Assembly: GCF_000423565.1 (NCBI RefSeq)
Contig: NZ_KE384036.1
Span: 248,001-312,000 of the forward strand
Length of the DNA: 64,000 nt
From: Runella zeae DSM 19591
Lineage (GTDB): Bacteria; Bacteroidota; Bacteroidia; Cytophagales; Spirosomataceae
Direction of reading: 5' to 3'
The notes beneath the pieces are model-generated. The model was not told where the DNA came from, ran no database searches, and saw only the letters and a list, made by a program, of their open reading frames with translations. Positions 17,607 to 25,364 of the stretch are shown here, piece by piece. A program made the translations under genes and the position numbers. Numbering within the stretch: the stretch's first letter is position 1; every line of letters begins with the position of its first letter.

Positions 17607-18419
17607 TTAGTCTTTTACATTCAATACCCGAAACATGGATGCATAGTTGTTGGCCACAGTAGTAGAGTAGTCTGATACCATAATGGTGGGATACTGGGCT
17701 AAACTAATTTTTTCCTTTCCTTCAAAAACTTTGGCAATGTCTGCCTCTATTTCGATAGTAGGCTGTTGAGTAGGTCCTACTTTGGCGGCTGTACTGCCCA
17801 AAGATAAAACCACAGGACGAATATTATTGAAAGTTTTGGCATTGTACCCCCCGAAACCTCCGATATGGTATCTAAATTTCTGATTACCAGCAGCATCGGG
17901 AGCTACGCTTGGCGAAGTCCCTTCCAGCTTCATAAAAATATAACCCGAATTCCAAGACCAGTACATTCCGTCGCCATCGTGGGTAGCATCTCCTGGGTCA
18001 AGGACTCCTTTTCGACGGCTAATATCCATGGTGCTGCGTAAACTATCTACTCCTATCACAAATCTTAATTCTGTATAATCGCCCGTTGGAATTCCACGTA
18101 ATGTCACTTTTTGGGACGCAAGATTGGTCGCTTTGATGAGAAAATAACTCGAATCTTGAGGAATCGTGAATGTAGTGCCGTCGGCTTTTTTGAGAGAAAT
18201 ATTACTGACAAAATAATTAAATGAGGTCACCGTAAACTCCTCTCCTACGGCGTTTTTGTACTTCCCTGTTCCCACTTCTAGAGTCTGACTACCTACCCGT
18301 GGTACAAAAGATAGAGTCAGGGTGCTTTGTTCGGTGGGGTCAGGAGTAGTTTTACAGGACTGACTCAAAAGCCCTGCAAGCAATGCCACCACACCTGCCC
18401 AAAGTATTTTATTTTTCAT
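17607..18419 (-). CDS. mbnP: MbnP-like lipoprotein, copy 2
   Basis: 270 residues, lipobox GLLSQSCKTTPD. Conserved blocks match copy 1: FNYFVSNISLKKADGTTF, FVIGVDSLRSTMDI, MYWSWNSGYIFMKLEG near 166-182 and FRYHIGGFGGYN. Candidate copper-binding lipoprotein whose Trp residues in YWSWNSG would be modified by the MbnH-like product of the next gene. First gene pair of the tandem duplication, located between small protein copy 3 and MbnH copy 2. Confidence 0.9.
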   Translation of the reverse strand: MKNKILWAGVVALLAGLLSQSCKTTPDPTEQSTLTLSFVPRVGSQTLEVGTGKYKNAVGEEFTVTSFNYFVSNISLKKADGTTFTIPQDSSYFLIKATNLASQKVTLRGIPTGDYTELRFVIGVDSLRSTMDISRRKGVLDPGDATHDGDGMYWSWNSGYIFMKLEGTSPSVAPDAAGNQKFRYHIGGFGGYNAKTFNNIRPVVLSLGSTAAKVGPTQQPTIEIEADIAKVFEGKEKISLAQYPTIMVSDYSTTVANNYASMFRVLNVKD

Positions 18420-18540
18420 GAGATTAGTACGCTAATTTTAGAAATAATTACAAGCAAAATATTTTAAAAAAACTCTGTCTATCAAAAACTTACGCTTCAT
18501 TTCAAGCTGTCAAATTATTTAATTAACAAGGCCTTGCCAA

Positions 18541-18939
18541 TTATAACCCCTCATCACTAGGGGGGTGTAACAATGCCCCTAAAAACATGGTTATGGGTCT
18601 CAAACTATACATATCATGGGGAGGTATTTTTTCCACCCATTTTTTAAGGCTAGTTTGGCTTATGAAAATACCTTCAAAAAAATCAGAAAATGACAATTTA
18701 AGCGTAAATGCTTGTTTTTCGGCTGCAGATTTGGCATGTTCCAAAGCCACTTTTTGAAGCTGTTTGGCCAAATAGCCCTTTCCTTTATGATGCAGATGCG
18801 GCAAAAAACGATGTTCCCCCCAATGAGCGATGATTGAAGGTTTGGTCAACTCAAAATCCAAATATATCACAGGCACAATCAGCATCTTAATGCTCATTGT
18901 GAAAAGCAAACATACAGCAATGTAATACTGATTTCTCAT
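18541..18939 (-). CDS. Small membrane protein paralogue with cysteines replaced
   Basis: 132 residues, clearly paralogous to 16048-16443: helix MSIKMLIVPVIYLDFEL, then HWGEHRFLPHLHHKGKGYL and AKQLQKVALEHAKSAAEKQ, ending LLHPPSDEGL. The three cysteines of the paralogue align with Gly, His and Gly, while five histidines now lie in the same stretch. It heads the cluster; upstream are only 157 nt before the divergent PadR gene. Either a decayed copy or a histidine-based metal site; the intact frame and helix favour a functional protein. Confidence 0.7.
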   Translation of the reverse strand: MRNQYYIAVCLLFTMSIKMLIVPVIYLDFELTKPSIIAHWGEHRFLPHLHHKGKGYLAKQLQKVALEHAKSAAEKQAFTLKLSFSDFFEGIFISQTSLKKWVEKIPPHDMYSLRPITMFLGALLHPPSDEGL

Positions 18940-19039
18940 GCCGCTTTGGTCTCTTTTCTATTCATAACGCTTAATATACCCAAATTGATGCAAAAATTTT
19001 AGGGGTTTTATAAATTTAAAAAAAATTGTGACCTTCTCT

Positions 19040-19069
19040 TTTGATATATAAAAATCTTATATATATTTG
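19040..19069 (+). promoter_or_regulatory. Bacteroidota-type promoter with overlapping 8-bp palindrome
   Basis: TTTG at 19040-19043, an 18-nt spacer and TATATTTG (consensus TAnnTTTG) at 19062-19069, 27 nt before the PadR start. A perfect inverted repeat ATATATAA (19044-19051)/TTATATAT (19057-19064) overlaps spacer and -7 element, a good candidate for PadR autorepression. Confidence 0.6.
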
Positions 19070-19096
19070 TTCGCATAAATTAGAATCTCAATTAAT

Positions 19097-19447
19097 ATGG
19101 AAGCAAGTAATAACGAATTTTTGCGCGGTACTCTCAAAACAATTGTCCTTAAGCTTTTGGCAGAAAGAGGGCGGATGTACGGATACGAAATCACCCAATC
19201 AGTCAAAGACCGTACAAATGGTGAAATAATGCTGACTTTCGGGGCGTTATATCCTGTACTTCATAAACTTGAGCAAGAAGGATTTCTACTTACAGAGTCG
19301 GTAGAAGTAGATGGGCGGCTACGAAAGTATTATTCTCTTACTCCCAGTGGGAGTGCTTCGGCCGCCCAAAAAGTTTCTGAGTTTGAACGCTTTGTAGAAG
19401 CTATGCAATCTCTTCTACAGCCCCAACAAGGTCTATCAATGGGCTAA
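19097..19447 (+). CDS. PadR family transcriptional regulator
   Basis: 116 residues, a minimal PadR winged helix. FLRGTLKTIVLKLLAERGRMYGYEI is the classic PadR N-terminus; LTFGALYPVLHKLEQEGFL is the recognition/wing region and RKYYSLTPSG the wing end; a short C-terminal dimer helix follows. Start chosen at the ATG 19097 since it fits the family. PadR proteins in Bacteroidota typically repress their own operon; a palindrome in the promoter supports this. It leads an operon with a TonB-anchor protein and TonB genes and is divergent from the MbnP/MbnH cluster. Confidence 0.92.
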   Translation: MEASNNEFLRGTLKTIVLKLLAERGRMYGYEITQSVKDRTNGEIMLTFGALYPVLHKLEQEGFLLTESVEVDGRLRKYYSLTPSGSASAAQKVSEFERFVEAMQSLLQPQQGLSMG

Positions 19448-19504
19448 AAGCCCATTTTCATGTGGCATGATTCCTTTTTGTTTTATTCCTAAAAGACTTT
19501 TGAA

Positions 19505-20029
19505 ATGAAAAAACTAACTTCTCACCAATTAGGCCTGTTGCAAGACCATCTGATTCGGAACAATACCAACGATGCTCTTTTGACCGAGCTCCTCGATCAT
19601 CTGGCCTGTGAAGCCGAGGAGTACCTCTGGAAAGGATATAATTTTGACTTAGCTCTGGAAAAAATCACGCAAGAAGCAAATTCTAAAGCGGTCAAATACC
19701 TCCGCGAAACCTACCGCCACGATGTAGCAATGAGTGAAGAGCAGCTCCAAACCGCTACGCTAGACGACATCGTTTTTGAGTTTCGTAACAAAGCTTATGG
19801 TGCCTATGACTTACGCCAATCTTATCCGATGGCCTTACGCAATGCCCTCATTTTGGGCATAAGTCTTTTTATGATGCTGATGGCATTTTTGTCGGGAATG
19901 AATCAAGGCGAATGGTCATTTATCAGCTCATGGGGAATCATGTGGATGGTAGGGGTTTGTGGAATGGCTTACTCCATTGGGACTTGGGTTTTTAACCGTC
20001 CTCCTCATCGACTCACAGTACCTATTTAG
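19505..20029 (+). CDS. Fusion of a small helical domain and TonB-type membrane anchor
   Basis: 174 residues. Residues 1-70 form a helical domain (LLTELLDHLACEAEEYLWKG) of the type often found next to PadR genes in Bacteroidota. Residues 85-115 read LDDIVFEFRNKAYGAYDLRQ, then SYPMALRNALILGISLFM, which is the cytoplasmic N-terminus and membrane anchor of Bacteroidota TonB proteins. A second hydrophobic segment (SSWGIMWMVGVCGMAYSIGTW) replaces the proline-rich periplasmic region and the TonB C-terminal domain is absent. It may modulate TonB or ExbB/D binding, or sense membrane state for PadR. Function unknown; the TonB-like part is plainly homologous to the next gene. Confidence 0.75.
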   Translation: MKKLTSHQLGLLQDHLIRNNTNDALLTELLDHLACEAEEYLWKGYNFDLALEKITQEANSKAVKYLRETYRHDVAMSEEQLQTATLDDIVFEFRNKAYGAYDLRQSYPMALRNALILGISLFMMLMAFLSGMNQGEWSFISSWGIMWMVGVCGMAYSIGTWVFNRPPHRLTVPI

Positions 20030-20380
20030 TTAGTTTACTGGTTCTTATCATATTTACTTTAGTCTTTTAGACTAAGGGTTTGAGATTATTGTGGTTTTCA
20101 ACTCCTATTAACAGCCCTTTTTACTAAGAATTCCACCTTCAAAAACTTTCTTAGGCTCCCTCTTCTAGCAAGGTCTTTTTAGCTCGCCTAAATTGACACA
20201 TCAGCAATTTTACACTTAGCGACGATCATTTTGTATTAGAGTATCTTCTAATTTTATATTTAATCTATAGTAGTTATCAAAATAATTACTCTACTCACCC
20301 ATTTAAACAATTGAAAATCAAGGCAATCATCGACCCTCCAAAAGTCATCATTCTTACTTAAACCCAACATACTTGCAGCA
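20030..20380. other. 351-bp gap with weak hairpin
   Basis: A 7-bp hairpin with TTT loop (TTAGTCT 20059-20065 / AGACTAA 20069-20075) follows the upstream gene and could be a weak terminator. No gene was recognised; the last 150 bp probably carry the tonB promoter, but I see no convincing TAnnTTTG. Confidence 0.35.
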
Positions 20381-21235
20381 ATGGAAACGCCCTTATCCCC
20401 CCTCTCGACCACTATCGAGCTGAGCGAAGCTATGTCTTTTGATGACATTATTTTTATGAATCGGCACCGTGCTTATGGTGCTTATGACCTACGCAAAGCG
20501 TATCCCGTCACTTTACGAAATGCGGTATTGATTGGAGTCGGCATTTTTTTGATGATGTTTATTTTACCGACTGTTTATAATCAGCTCAAACCCGAAGAAG
20601 TTGACATGTTTAAACGTACTATTGAGCTTGAAAACGTACACCTAGACCCGCCTCCAAAAGAAAAACCTATTCCTCTCCCCGAAAAGCCCATTGAAGCCCC
20701 CAAGCAAACGACCGTCAAAAGTTTGATGCCCGAAGTAAAGCAGGATCAGAAAGTCCAAGAAGAAGAACTCCCCCCTCCAGTGTCTGAATTTGAACATGCG
20801 GCACCAGGACAAGAAACCGTCGAAGGTACGGGTGATGAAATTACCGAAATTGTAGCACCTCCTGAAAATATCCCTGACACCAAAACCCAACCTGCCGAAG
20901 TCAAAGCAGAAGAGCCTATATGGACTGGCCCCATAGAAGTACAACCGGAGTTTGTAGGAGGATTGGAAGGCTTGCGAAATTTTCTCATCAAAAACCTAAA
21001 GTATCCACCTATGGCTCAGCGTAGCAATATACAAGGAAAAGTGTTTATGAGTTTTACGGTCGAACCTGACGGTTCGCTATCAAATATCACTGTAGAGAGG
21101 GGAATTGGCTTTGGGTGCGACGAAGAAGCATCAAGGGTACTGAAACTTATGCCCAAATGGAAACCCGGCAAACAATCAGGGCGTGCGGTGAGAGTAAAAT
21201 TCAACATGCCTATCGTATTTGCTCTTCAAGACTAA
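20381..21235 (+). CDS. tonB: Energy transducer TonB
   Basis: 284 residues. Cytoplasmic anchor FDDIIFMNRHRAYGAYDLRK and helix RNAVLIGVGIFLMMFILP near 45-65; proline/glutamate-rich periplasmic linker from about 80 to 190 (PPPKEKPIPLPEKPIEAPKQ); TonB C-terminal domain 195-284 with PEFVGGLEGL, KYPPMAQRSNIQGKVFMSF and PKWKPGKQSGRAV. It passes proton-motive energy from ExbB/ExbD to outer membrane receptors; no ExbBD or receptor gene is in this window. Its anchor is shared with the preceding gene and its C-domain with the next one. Confidence 0.94.
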   Translation: METPLSPLSTTIELSEAMSFDDIIFMNRHRAYGAYDLRKAYPVTLRNAVLIGVGIFLMMFILPTVYNQLKPEEVDMFKRTIELENVHLDPPPKEKPIPLPEKPIEAPKQTTVKSLMPEVKQDQKVQEEELPPPVSEFEHAAPGQETVEGTGDEITEIVAPPENIPDTKTQPAEVKAEEPIWTGPIEVQPEFVGGLEGLRNFLIKNLKYPPMAQRSNIQGKVFMSFTVEPDGSLSNITVERGIGFGCDEEASRVLKLMPKWKPGKQSGRAVRVKFNMPIVFALQD

Positions 21236-21254
21236 TTCTTTAAACCTTGTTAAT

Positions 21255-21656
21255 ATGAACTCTTCTTTTTCAAAACTTTTCTTTCTAGGGCTATTTGTGG
21301 CTTATTTTGGAACAATCATGCGTTGTTTATCTCAAACCGAAATGGTCTTCCTTCGAGTAGAAACACCTCCTCAATTCGTGGGCGGACAAGATTCACTGAC
21401 TGTATATCTCAAAAATAATTTACGGTATCCTACCCAAGCTTATCAGGCTAAGATAACAGGAAAAGTAATGGTACGTTTTGTGGTAGGAAGCAATGGAGAA
21501 ATTTCCAAGTCTGAAATAATATCCGGTATTGGGTATGGTTGCGACGAAGAAGCCTTGAGAGTAGTAACCCTTTTTCCAAAGTGGGTTCCTGGACGCCAAA
21601 GTGGCAAAAATGTAGCTGTACAACAAATACTGCCGATTGAGTTTGCTTTAGATTAA
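21255..21656 (+). CDS. TonB C-terminal domain protein
   Basis: 133 residues from the ATG at 21255; an earlier ATG at 21219 would overlap tonB. A signal-like N-terminus (KLFFLGLFVAYFGTIMRCLSQ) precedes one TonB-C domain: PPQFVGGQDSLTVYLKNNLR, TGKVMVRFVV, GYGCDEEALRVV, PKWVPGRQSGKNVAV. It matches the C-domain of the upstream TonB block by block, so it is a duplicated, exported TonB-C domain without anchor or linker. It may compete for, or cap, receptor plugs; unproven. Confidence 0.8.
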   Translation: MNSSFSKLFFLGLFVAYFGTIMRCLSQTEMVFLRVETPPQFVGGQDSLTVYLKNNLRYPTQAYQAKITGKVMVRFVVGSNGEISKSEIISGIGYGCDEEALRVVTLFPKWVPGRQSGKNVAVQQILPIEFALD

Positions 21657-21666
21657 TCATTATCAA

Positions 21667-21697
21667 ACCTTGGCAACGCTTGGAGCGTTGCCAAGGT
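21667..21697. terminator. 14-bp palindrome between convergent genes
   Basis: Arms ACCTTGGCAACGCT (21667-21680) and 21684-21697 perfectly complementary, loop TGG. It stands between the stops of the convergent TonB-C gene (21656) and barrel gene (21707), so it can serve both directions. Confidence 0.7.
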
Positions 21698-21706
21698 GAC
21701 TGACTA

Positions 21707-22393
21707 TCAATATCCTCCTCCAAAGCGATAATTGACACCAATAGAAGCAAAATAAGGGCTTCCGACCGACAGCTCGCCATTAATACCAATGTTTTCGGTA
21801 ACATACCCACGCAGCCCAAACAAAATCACTTGCACTTGAGGCATTACAAAACTTCCTCCTAAACGACTTCCTAGAAGCGCCCGCCAAATACCTCCTCCGC
21901 CAGCTTCTTTAAAAACTTCGTCTATCTTATCGTCCAAAGCGCTCGAATTGGCCTTTACTGACCAAATCCCGATTCCTAATCTGAAACCCGAATACATATC
22001 TACCCGTCCGGCATTGCCGTAATGAAACAATGCTCTAGCGCCGAGAGTCACGCGGGAAACACCTAATTTGACGTTTCCGTAGTCTTGCTCACGCGACTTG
22101 AGGTCTTTCAAATCAAGGGTAGTCTTGTTGTAACTAAGGGCTCCACCAATCGAAAACCAATGGTTGACGCCATAATCGTAAGCAACATTGAGTTGGGGGA
22201 AATTGCTTGCACTACCCGAAGAAAACGAAAATGTAGTATCGGACGATTCTTGCGAAGAAGTAATAGTACCTCTAAACGGCGAAAAAAGGCTCACCCCCGA
22301 CTGCACACTTACCACATGAGGATAGTCTTCGTTTTGAGCCACAGCTACTAAGCCATAAAAAGTTAAAAATAAAAAGGCAAACGTTTTTTTCAT
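21707..22393 (-). CDS. Outer membrane beta-barrel protein
   Basis: 228 residues with signal peptide MKKTFAFLFLTFYGLVAVAQ. The sequence alternates polar and hydrophobic strands (VSVQSGVSLFSPFRG, FSIGGALSYNKTTLDL, VDMYSGFRLGIGIWSV) and closes with NYRFGGGY, a typical barrel terminal strand. Best described as an OmpW/OprF-like small barrel of the Bacteroidota outer membrane protein group. No specific ligand can be named. Convergent with the TonB-C gene; its promoter would lie in the 140 bp before the YHS gene. Confidence 0.75.
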   Translation of the reverse strand: MKKTFAFLFLTFYGLVAVAQNEDYPHVVSVQSGVSLFSPFRGTITSSQESSDTTFSFSSGSASNFPQLNVAYDYGVNHWFSIGGALSYNKTTLDLKDLKSREQDYGNVKLGVSRVTLGARALFHYGNAGRVDMYSGFRLGIGIWSVKANSSALDDKIDEVFKEAGGGGIWRALLGSRLGGSFVMPQVQVILFGLRGYVTENIGINGELSVGSPYFASIGVNYRFGGGY

Positions 22394-22532
22394 AACTACT
22401 CAATTTGTGAATAAAAACATAAAGGGCACAAAACTAATAGAAAATATTGGCTCTTGGTCAGGAAGCCGACATTCGGTATCGTCACAGATGCGGACTTTTG
22501 TTAAGATTTTAAAATTTAACAAAACAGACCTT

Positions 22533-22976
22533 ATGAAACGACTTGTTTTTATTTTCTGCCTCTCAGTATGGACTTTGACAAGCCTAAAAGCTCAAAAATC
22601 CGAAATTTTTGTGAAAGATAGTATTGCCATCAACGGCTATGATGCAGTGGCTTATTTTAAGCAATCAGCTCCCGTAAAAGGACAAACACAATTTACTTAT
22701 CTGTGGAAAGGAGGCAAGTGGCTTTTTTCGAGTGCAGAAAACATGAATGATTTCAAAGCCAACCCCGAAAAATATGCGCCTCAATACGGGGGCTACTGTG
22801 CCTATGGCACCGCCGATGGCCACAAAGCCCCTACTGACCCTGAAGCATGGACAGTATTAGACGGCAAGCTGTATCTCAATTATAACAAGAAGGTGTTTGG
22901 ATTATGGCAAAAAGACCGTGCAAACTATATCATAAAAGCCGATAAAAACTGGCCGACTGTTAAAACCCAAGAATAA
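22533..22976 (+). CDS. Secreted YHS domain-containing protein
   Basis: 147 residues from the ATG at 22533; the frame is open further upstream but only this start gives a signal peptide (MKRLVFIFCLSVWTLTSLKA). The YHS-type core is IAINGYDAVAYFKQSAPVKG, FTYLWKGGKWLFSSAENM, YAPQYGGYCAYGTADGHKA and PEAWTVLDGKLYLNYN. YHS domains are associated with metal-binding contexts; this secreted subclass is common in Bacteroidota with unknown role. A short AT-rich leader with divergence from the barrel gene suggests its own promoter. Confidence 0.85.
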   Translation: MKRLVFIFCLSVWTLTSLKAQKSEIFVKDSIAINGYDAVAYFKQSAPVKGQTQFTYLWKGGKWLFSSAENMNDFKANPEKYAPQYGGYCAYGTADGHKAPTDPEAWTVLDGKLYLNYNKKVFGLWQKDRANYIIKADKNWPTVKTQE

Positions 22977-23070
22977 GCGTGGCGTGGGAGTTGAAGGCAT
23001 TCAACCTTCTAAAAAGGTCACTCAATCACAATGATTTGACAATCAGCCTGCCTTACTCTATATTGGGGTT

Positions 23071-24192
23071 GTGATAAAATCAAACCATACTGACCATCTT
23101 TCGTTACGCCAAAAGGCTCAATTAGCGTTGAACATATCGGTGATTTATTTCCCACTGCGCCTATATGTCAATATCCATGATTTAGAACAAGTCTCATGGA
23201 TACTCCGGTTGCCTTTATGGACGATGGAGTTCATTGTGATTTTTCTATTTTTTTATCTCTGGATTATCGTAATCGAATGGGTTCAGCAACAACTATTTGG
23301 GTGGTTTGGGCGAAATTTTCTTCTTGATTTAAAGACCCCCGCCCAAATAGCTACCTTTTTGACGGCCTGTGGCTTGGCCGTATTGTTCAATGTTGTTTTT
23401 AGGATAATATGGAATACCTCCGAAATCGCCCTTGAAAAGCAATTTGGTATTGTCCAAAAACAATCTATCGGAAATACCCTATCTCATTTTTATACCCGCG
23501 ACCATAAAAGAAAGTCCAACAATGGACTAACCTTTATGGCTTTGCTATCGGCGTTTTACTTTACCTCAAATCGCCGTACCTATCGCCAGCTTCAAAATAT
23601 CCAAATCGAAGCCGAACGCCTCGAAAAAGAAAATATTCGCGCCCAATTTGCGGCCCTAAAAAATCAGATAAGCCCCCATTTTTTATTTAATAACTTCAGT
23701 ATTTTATCCTCATTAATTGAAACCAATTCAGATTTGTCGGTAACTTTTGTCAACCGCCTTTCAAAAGCTTATCGTTATATTTTGGAACAAAACGAACATG
23801 AATACATTAGCTTAAAATCAGAACTTGATTTCATTGAAACTTATGTTTTTTTGCTTCTTACACGTTTCGATAAAAAACTCAAAGTCAATGTCTCTATCTC
23901 AACCGAAGAAGCAGCTCAATGCTATATTGCGCCTTTAACGCTACAGCTACTAATTGAAAATACCGTAAAGCACAATCGAATGTCGGAAAGGGTGCCCCTC
24001 GTAGTAGACATTTTTTTGGAAAACGGCTACATCGTAGTCAAAAACCCGCTACAGCCCAGACTACAGCCCGAAACCTCCACGGGGGTGGGATTGCACAATA
24101 TTGTCAACCGATATAAACTATTGACTCAGCTTCCAGTTATGATTGAGGAAACAGAAAAGTTTTTTGTAGTACGCATCCCATTAATCGCATGA
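23071..24192 (+). CDS. LytS-type sensor histidine kinase
   Basis: 373 residues from a GTG. Four hydrophobic segments between residues 20 and 170 (IVIFLFFYLWIIVIEWV, FLTACGLAVLFNVVF, FMALLSAFYF) precede a coiled linker rich in R/E and the His_kinase domain: NQISPHFLFNNFSILSSLIE with the phospho-accepting His near 212, the N-box LLIENTVKHNRM near 300 and GVGLHNIVNRYKLL near 340. It phosphorylates the LytTR regulator encoded next with a 4-nt overlap. The signal is unknown. The usual ATP-lid is short, as in this family. Confidence 0.92.
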   Translation: MIKSNHTDHLSLRQKAQLALNISVIYFPLRLYVNIHDLEQVSWILRLPLWTMEFIVIFLFFYLWIIVIEWVQQQLFGWFGRNFLLDLKTPAQIATFLTACGLAVLFNVVFRIIWNTSEIALEKQFGIVQKQSIGNTLSHFYTRDHKRKSNNGLTFMALLSAFYFTSNRRTYRQLQNIQIEAERLEKENIRAQFAALKNQISPHFLFNNFSILSSLIETNSDLSVTFVNRLSKAYRYILEQNEHEYISLKSELDFIETYVFLLLTRFDKKLKVNVSISTEEAAQCYIAPLTLQLLIENTVKHNRMSERVPLVVDIFLENGYIVVKNPLQPRLQPETSTGVGLHNIVNRYKLLTQLPVMIEETEKFFVVRIPLIA

Positions 24193-24959
24193 ATGTATTG
24201 ATTGTAGAAGACGAAAAACTCACGGCCTCTCGCTTAGAAAATCTACTACTCAAATACGATTCCTCTATCCGAGTTTTGGCGGTACTTCCGTCCGTTATGG
24301 AAACGGTGAGTTGGTTTAGGAATACCACAAACCCAAAACCAGACCTGATTTTTTTGGATATTCATCTCGAAGATGACCTTGGTTTTCGAATCATCGAAAT
24401 TTTGAACCTGACTACTCCTATTATATTCACTACCGCCTTCAACGAATACATGCTGAAGGCATTTAAAGTAAACAGCATAGACTATTTGCTTAAGCCCATT
24501 GATGCCGACGAACTCGCCGCCGCTTTACAGAAGTTTGAACGAATCTGGGGAAGTGCTACCACTCCTACTTTTCGTTTTAACCAAATGCTGGATTTTTTAG
24601 AAAAAAGTGCTTCCCCTAGCTACAGAGACCGTTTTATGGTCACAGTAGGTACAAAATTGTTCATTATCAAAACGACAGAAATAGCCTATTTTCAATTTGA
24701 AGACAAAGGTACTTTTCTCATCACTCATTCAGGTCAAAGGCTCGCCCTCGATTATAGCCTCGACAAGCTCATGCAGCTCCTCGACCCTCATGCGTTTTTT
24801 AGAATCAATCGTTCGTTTTTGATAGCTTTATCTAGTATAAAACTTGTGCATATGTATACAGGAAGTAAACTAAAAATAGAACTAATGCCTGCTTGTAAGC
24901 ATGAAGTTTTTGTGAGTGGCGACCGAATCAGCAGTTTTAAAGAGTGGCTAGGCAAATGA
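24189..24959 (+). CDS. LytTR response regulator
   Basis: 256 residues. Receiver domain 1-125 with acidic pocket VEDEK at 7-10, phospho-Asp 57 in LIFLDIHLEDD, TTAFNEYMLKAF and YLLKPIDADE. A LytTR DNA-binding domain fills residues 150-256 (KTTEIAYFQFEDKGTFLITH, FRINRSFLIALSSIKLVHMY). Paired with the upstream kinase by a 4-nt overlap, so they form a two-component system. Targets unknown; LytTR proteins bind imperfect direct repeats, none of which I identified. Confidence 0.94.
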   Translation: MNVLIVEDEKLTASRLENLLLKYDSSIRVLAVLPSVMETVSWFRNTTNPKPDLIFLDIHLEDDLGFRIIEILNLTTPIIFTTAFNEYMLKAFKVNSIDYLLKPIDADELAAALQKFERIWGSATTPTFRFNQMLDFLEKSASPSYRDRFMVTVGTKLFIIKTTEIAYFQFEDKGTFLITHSGQRLALDYSLDKLMQLLDPHAFFRINRSFLIALSSIKLVHMYTGSKLKIELMPACKHEVFVSGDRISSFKEWLGK

Positions 24960-25305
24960 CCAAACACAGGCCCATTCAACCCTCAAATATCCCGATTTAG
25001 CTACTAAAAGAGGTCATTTGTATTTTTTTGTTTCGCTATCTCACTCTGATTATCTACTTTTAAGGCGCTCAACCACCCATTTTAGTTTTTCTATGCTTCT
25101 GTAAGTCTAGCCAAAATTATTTGGTGGTTGTTTCATCATCTTTACTAAAAGACATTTTTTCGACTGATATATATTCAGGATTTAGTCCTGTATTCAAAGA
25201 TTTTTTTAGATAAATTAAGTGAGTAAAGCCACGCGGGAAGCAATGCCTCCCGCGTGCTTCATTTTCAGGAACAGCCAATCAGCCTAACCCCAAAATAAAT
25301 CGACA
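24960..25305. other. Gap after two-component genes
   Basis: No gene recognised. It holds a hairpin CACGCGGGA (25230-25238)/TCCCGCGTG (25248-25256) followed by a pyrimidine-rich stretch, a terminator candidate, and a small CAGGA/TCCTG palindrome near 25176-25190. Confidence 0.4.
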
Positions 25306-25336
25306 TTGGATATATCACAAAGTCGATGTATGTTTG
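25306..25336 (+). promoter_or_regulatory. Bacteroidota-type promoter
   Basis: TTG at 25306-25308, 20-nt spacer and TATGTTTG (TAnnTTTG) at 25329-25336, giving a leader of about 22 nt to the lipoprotein ATG at 25365. Confidence 0.5.
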
Positions 25337-25364
25337 ACGTCATACTTATCCGATTCACATATCC

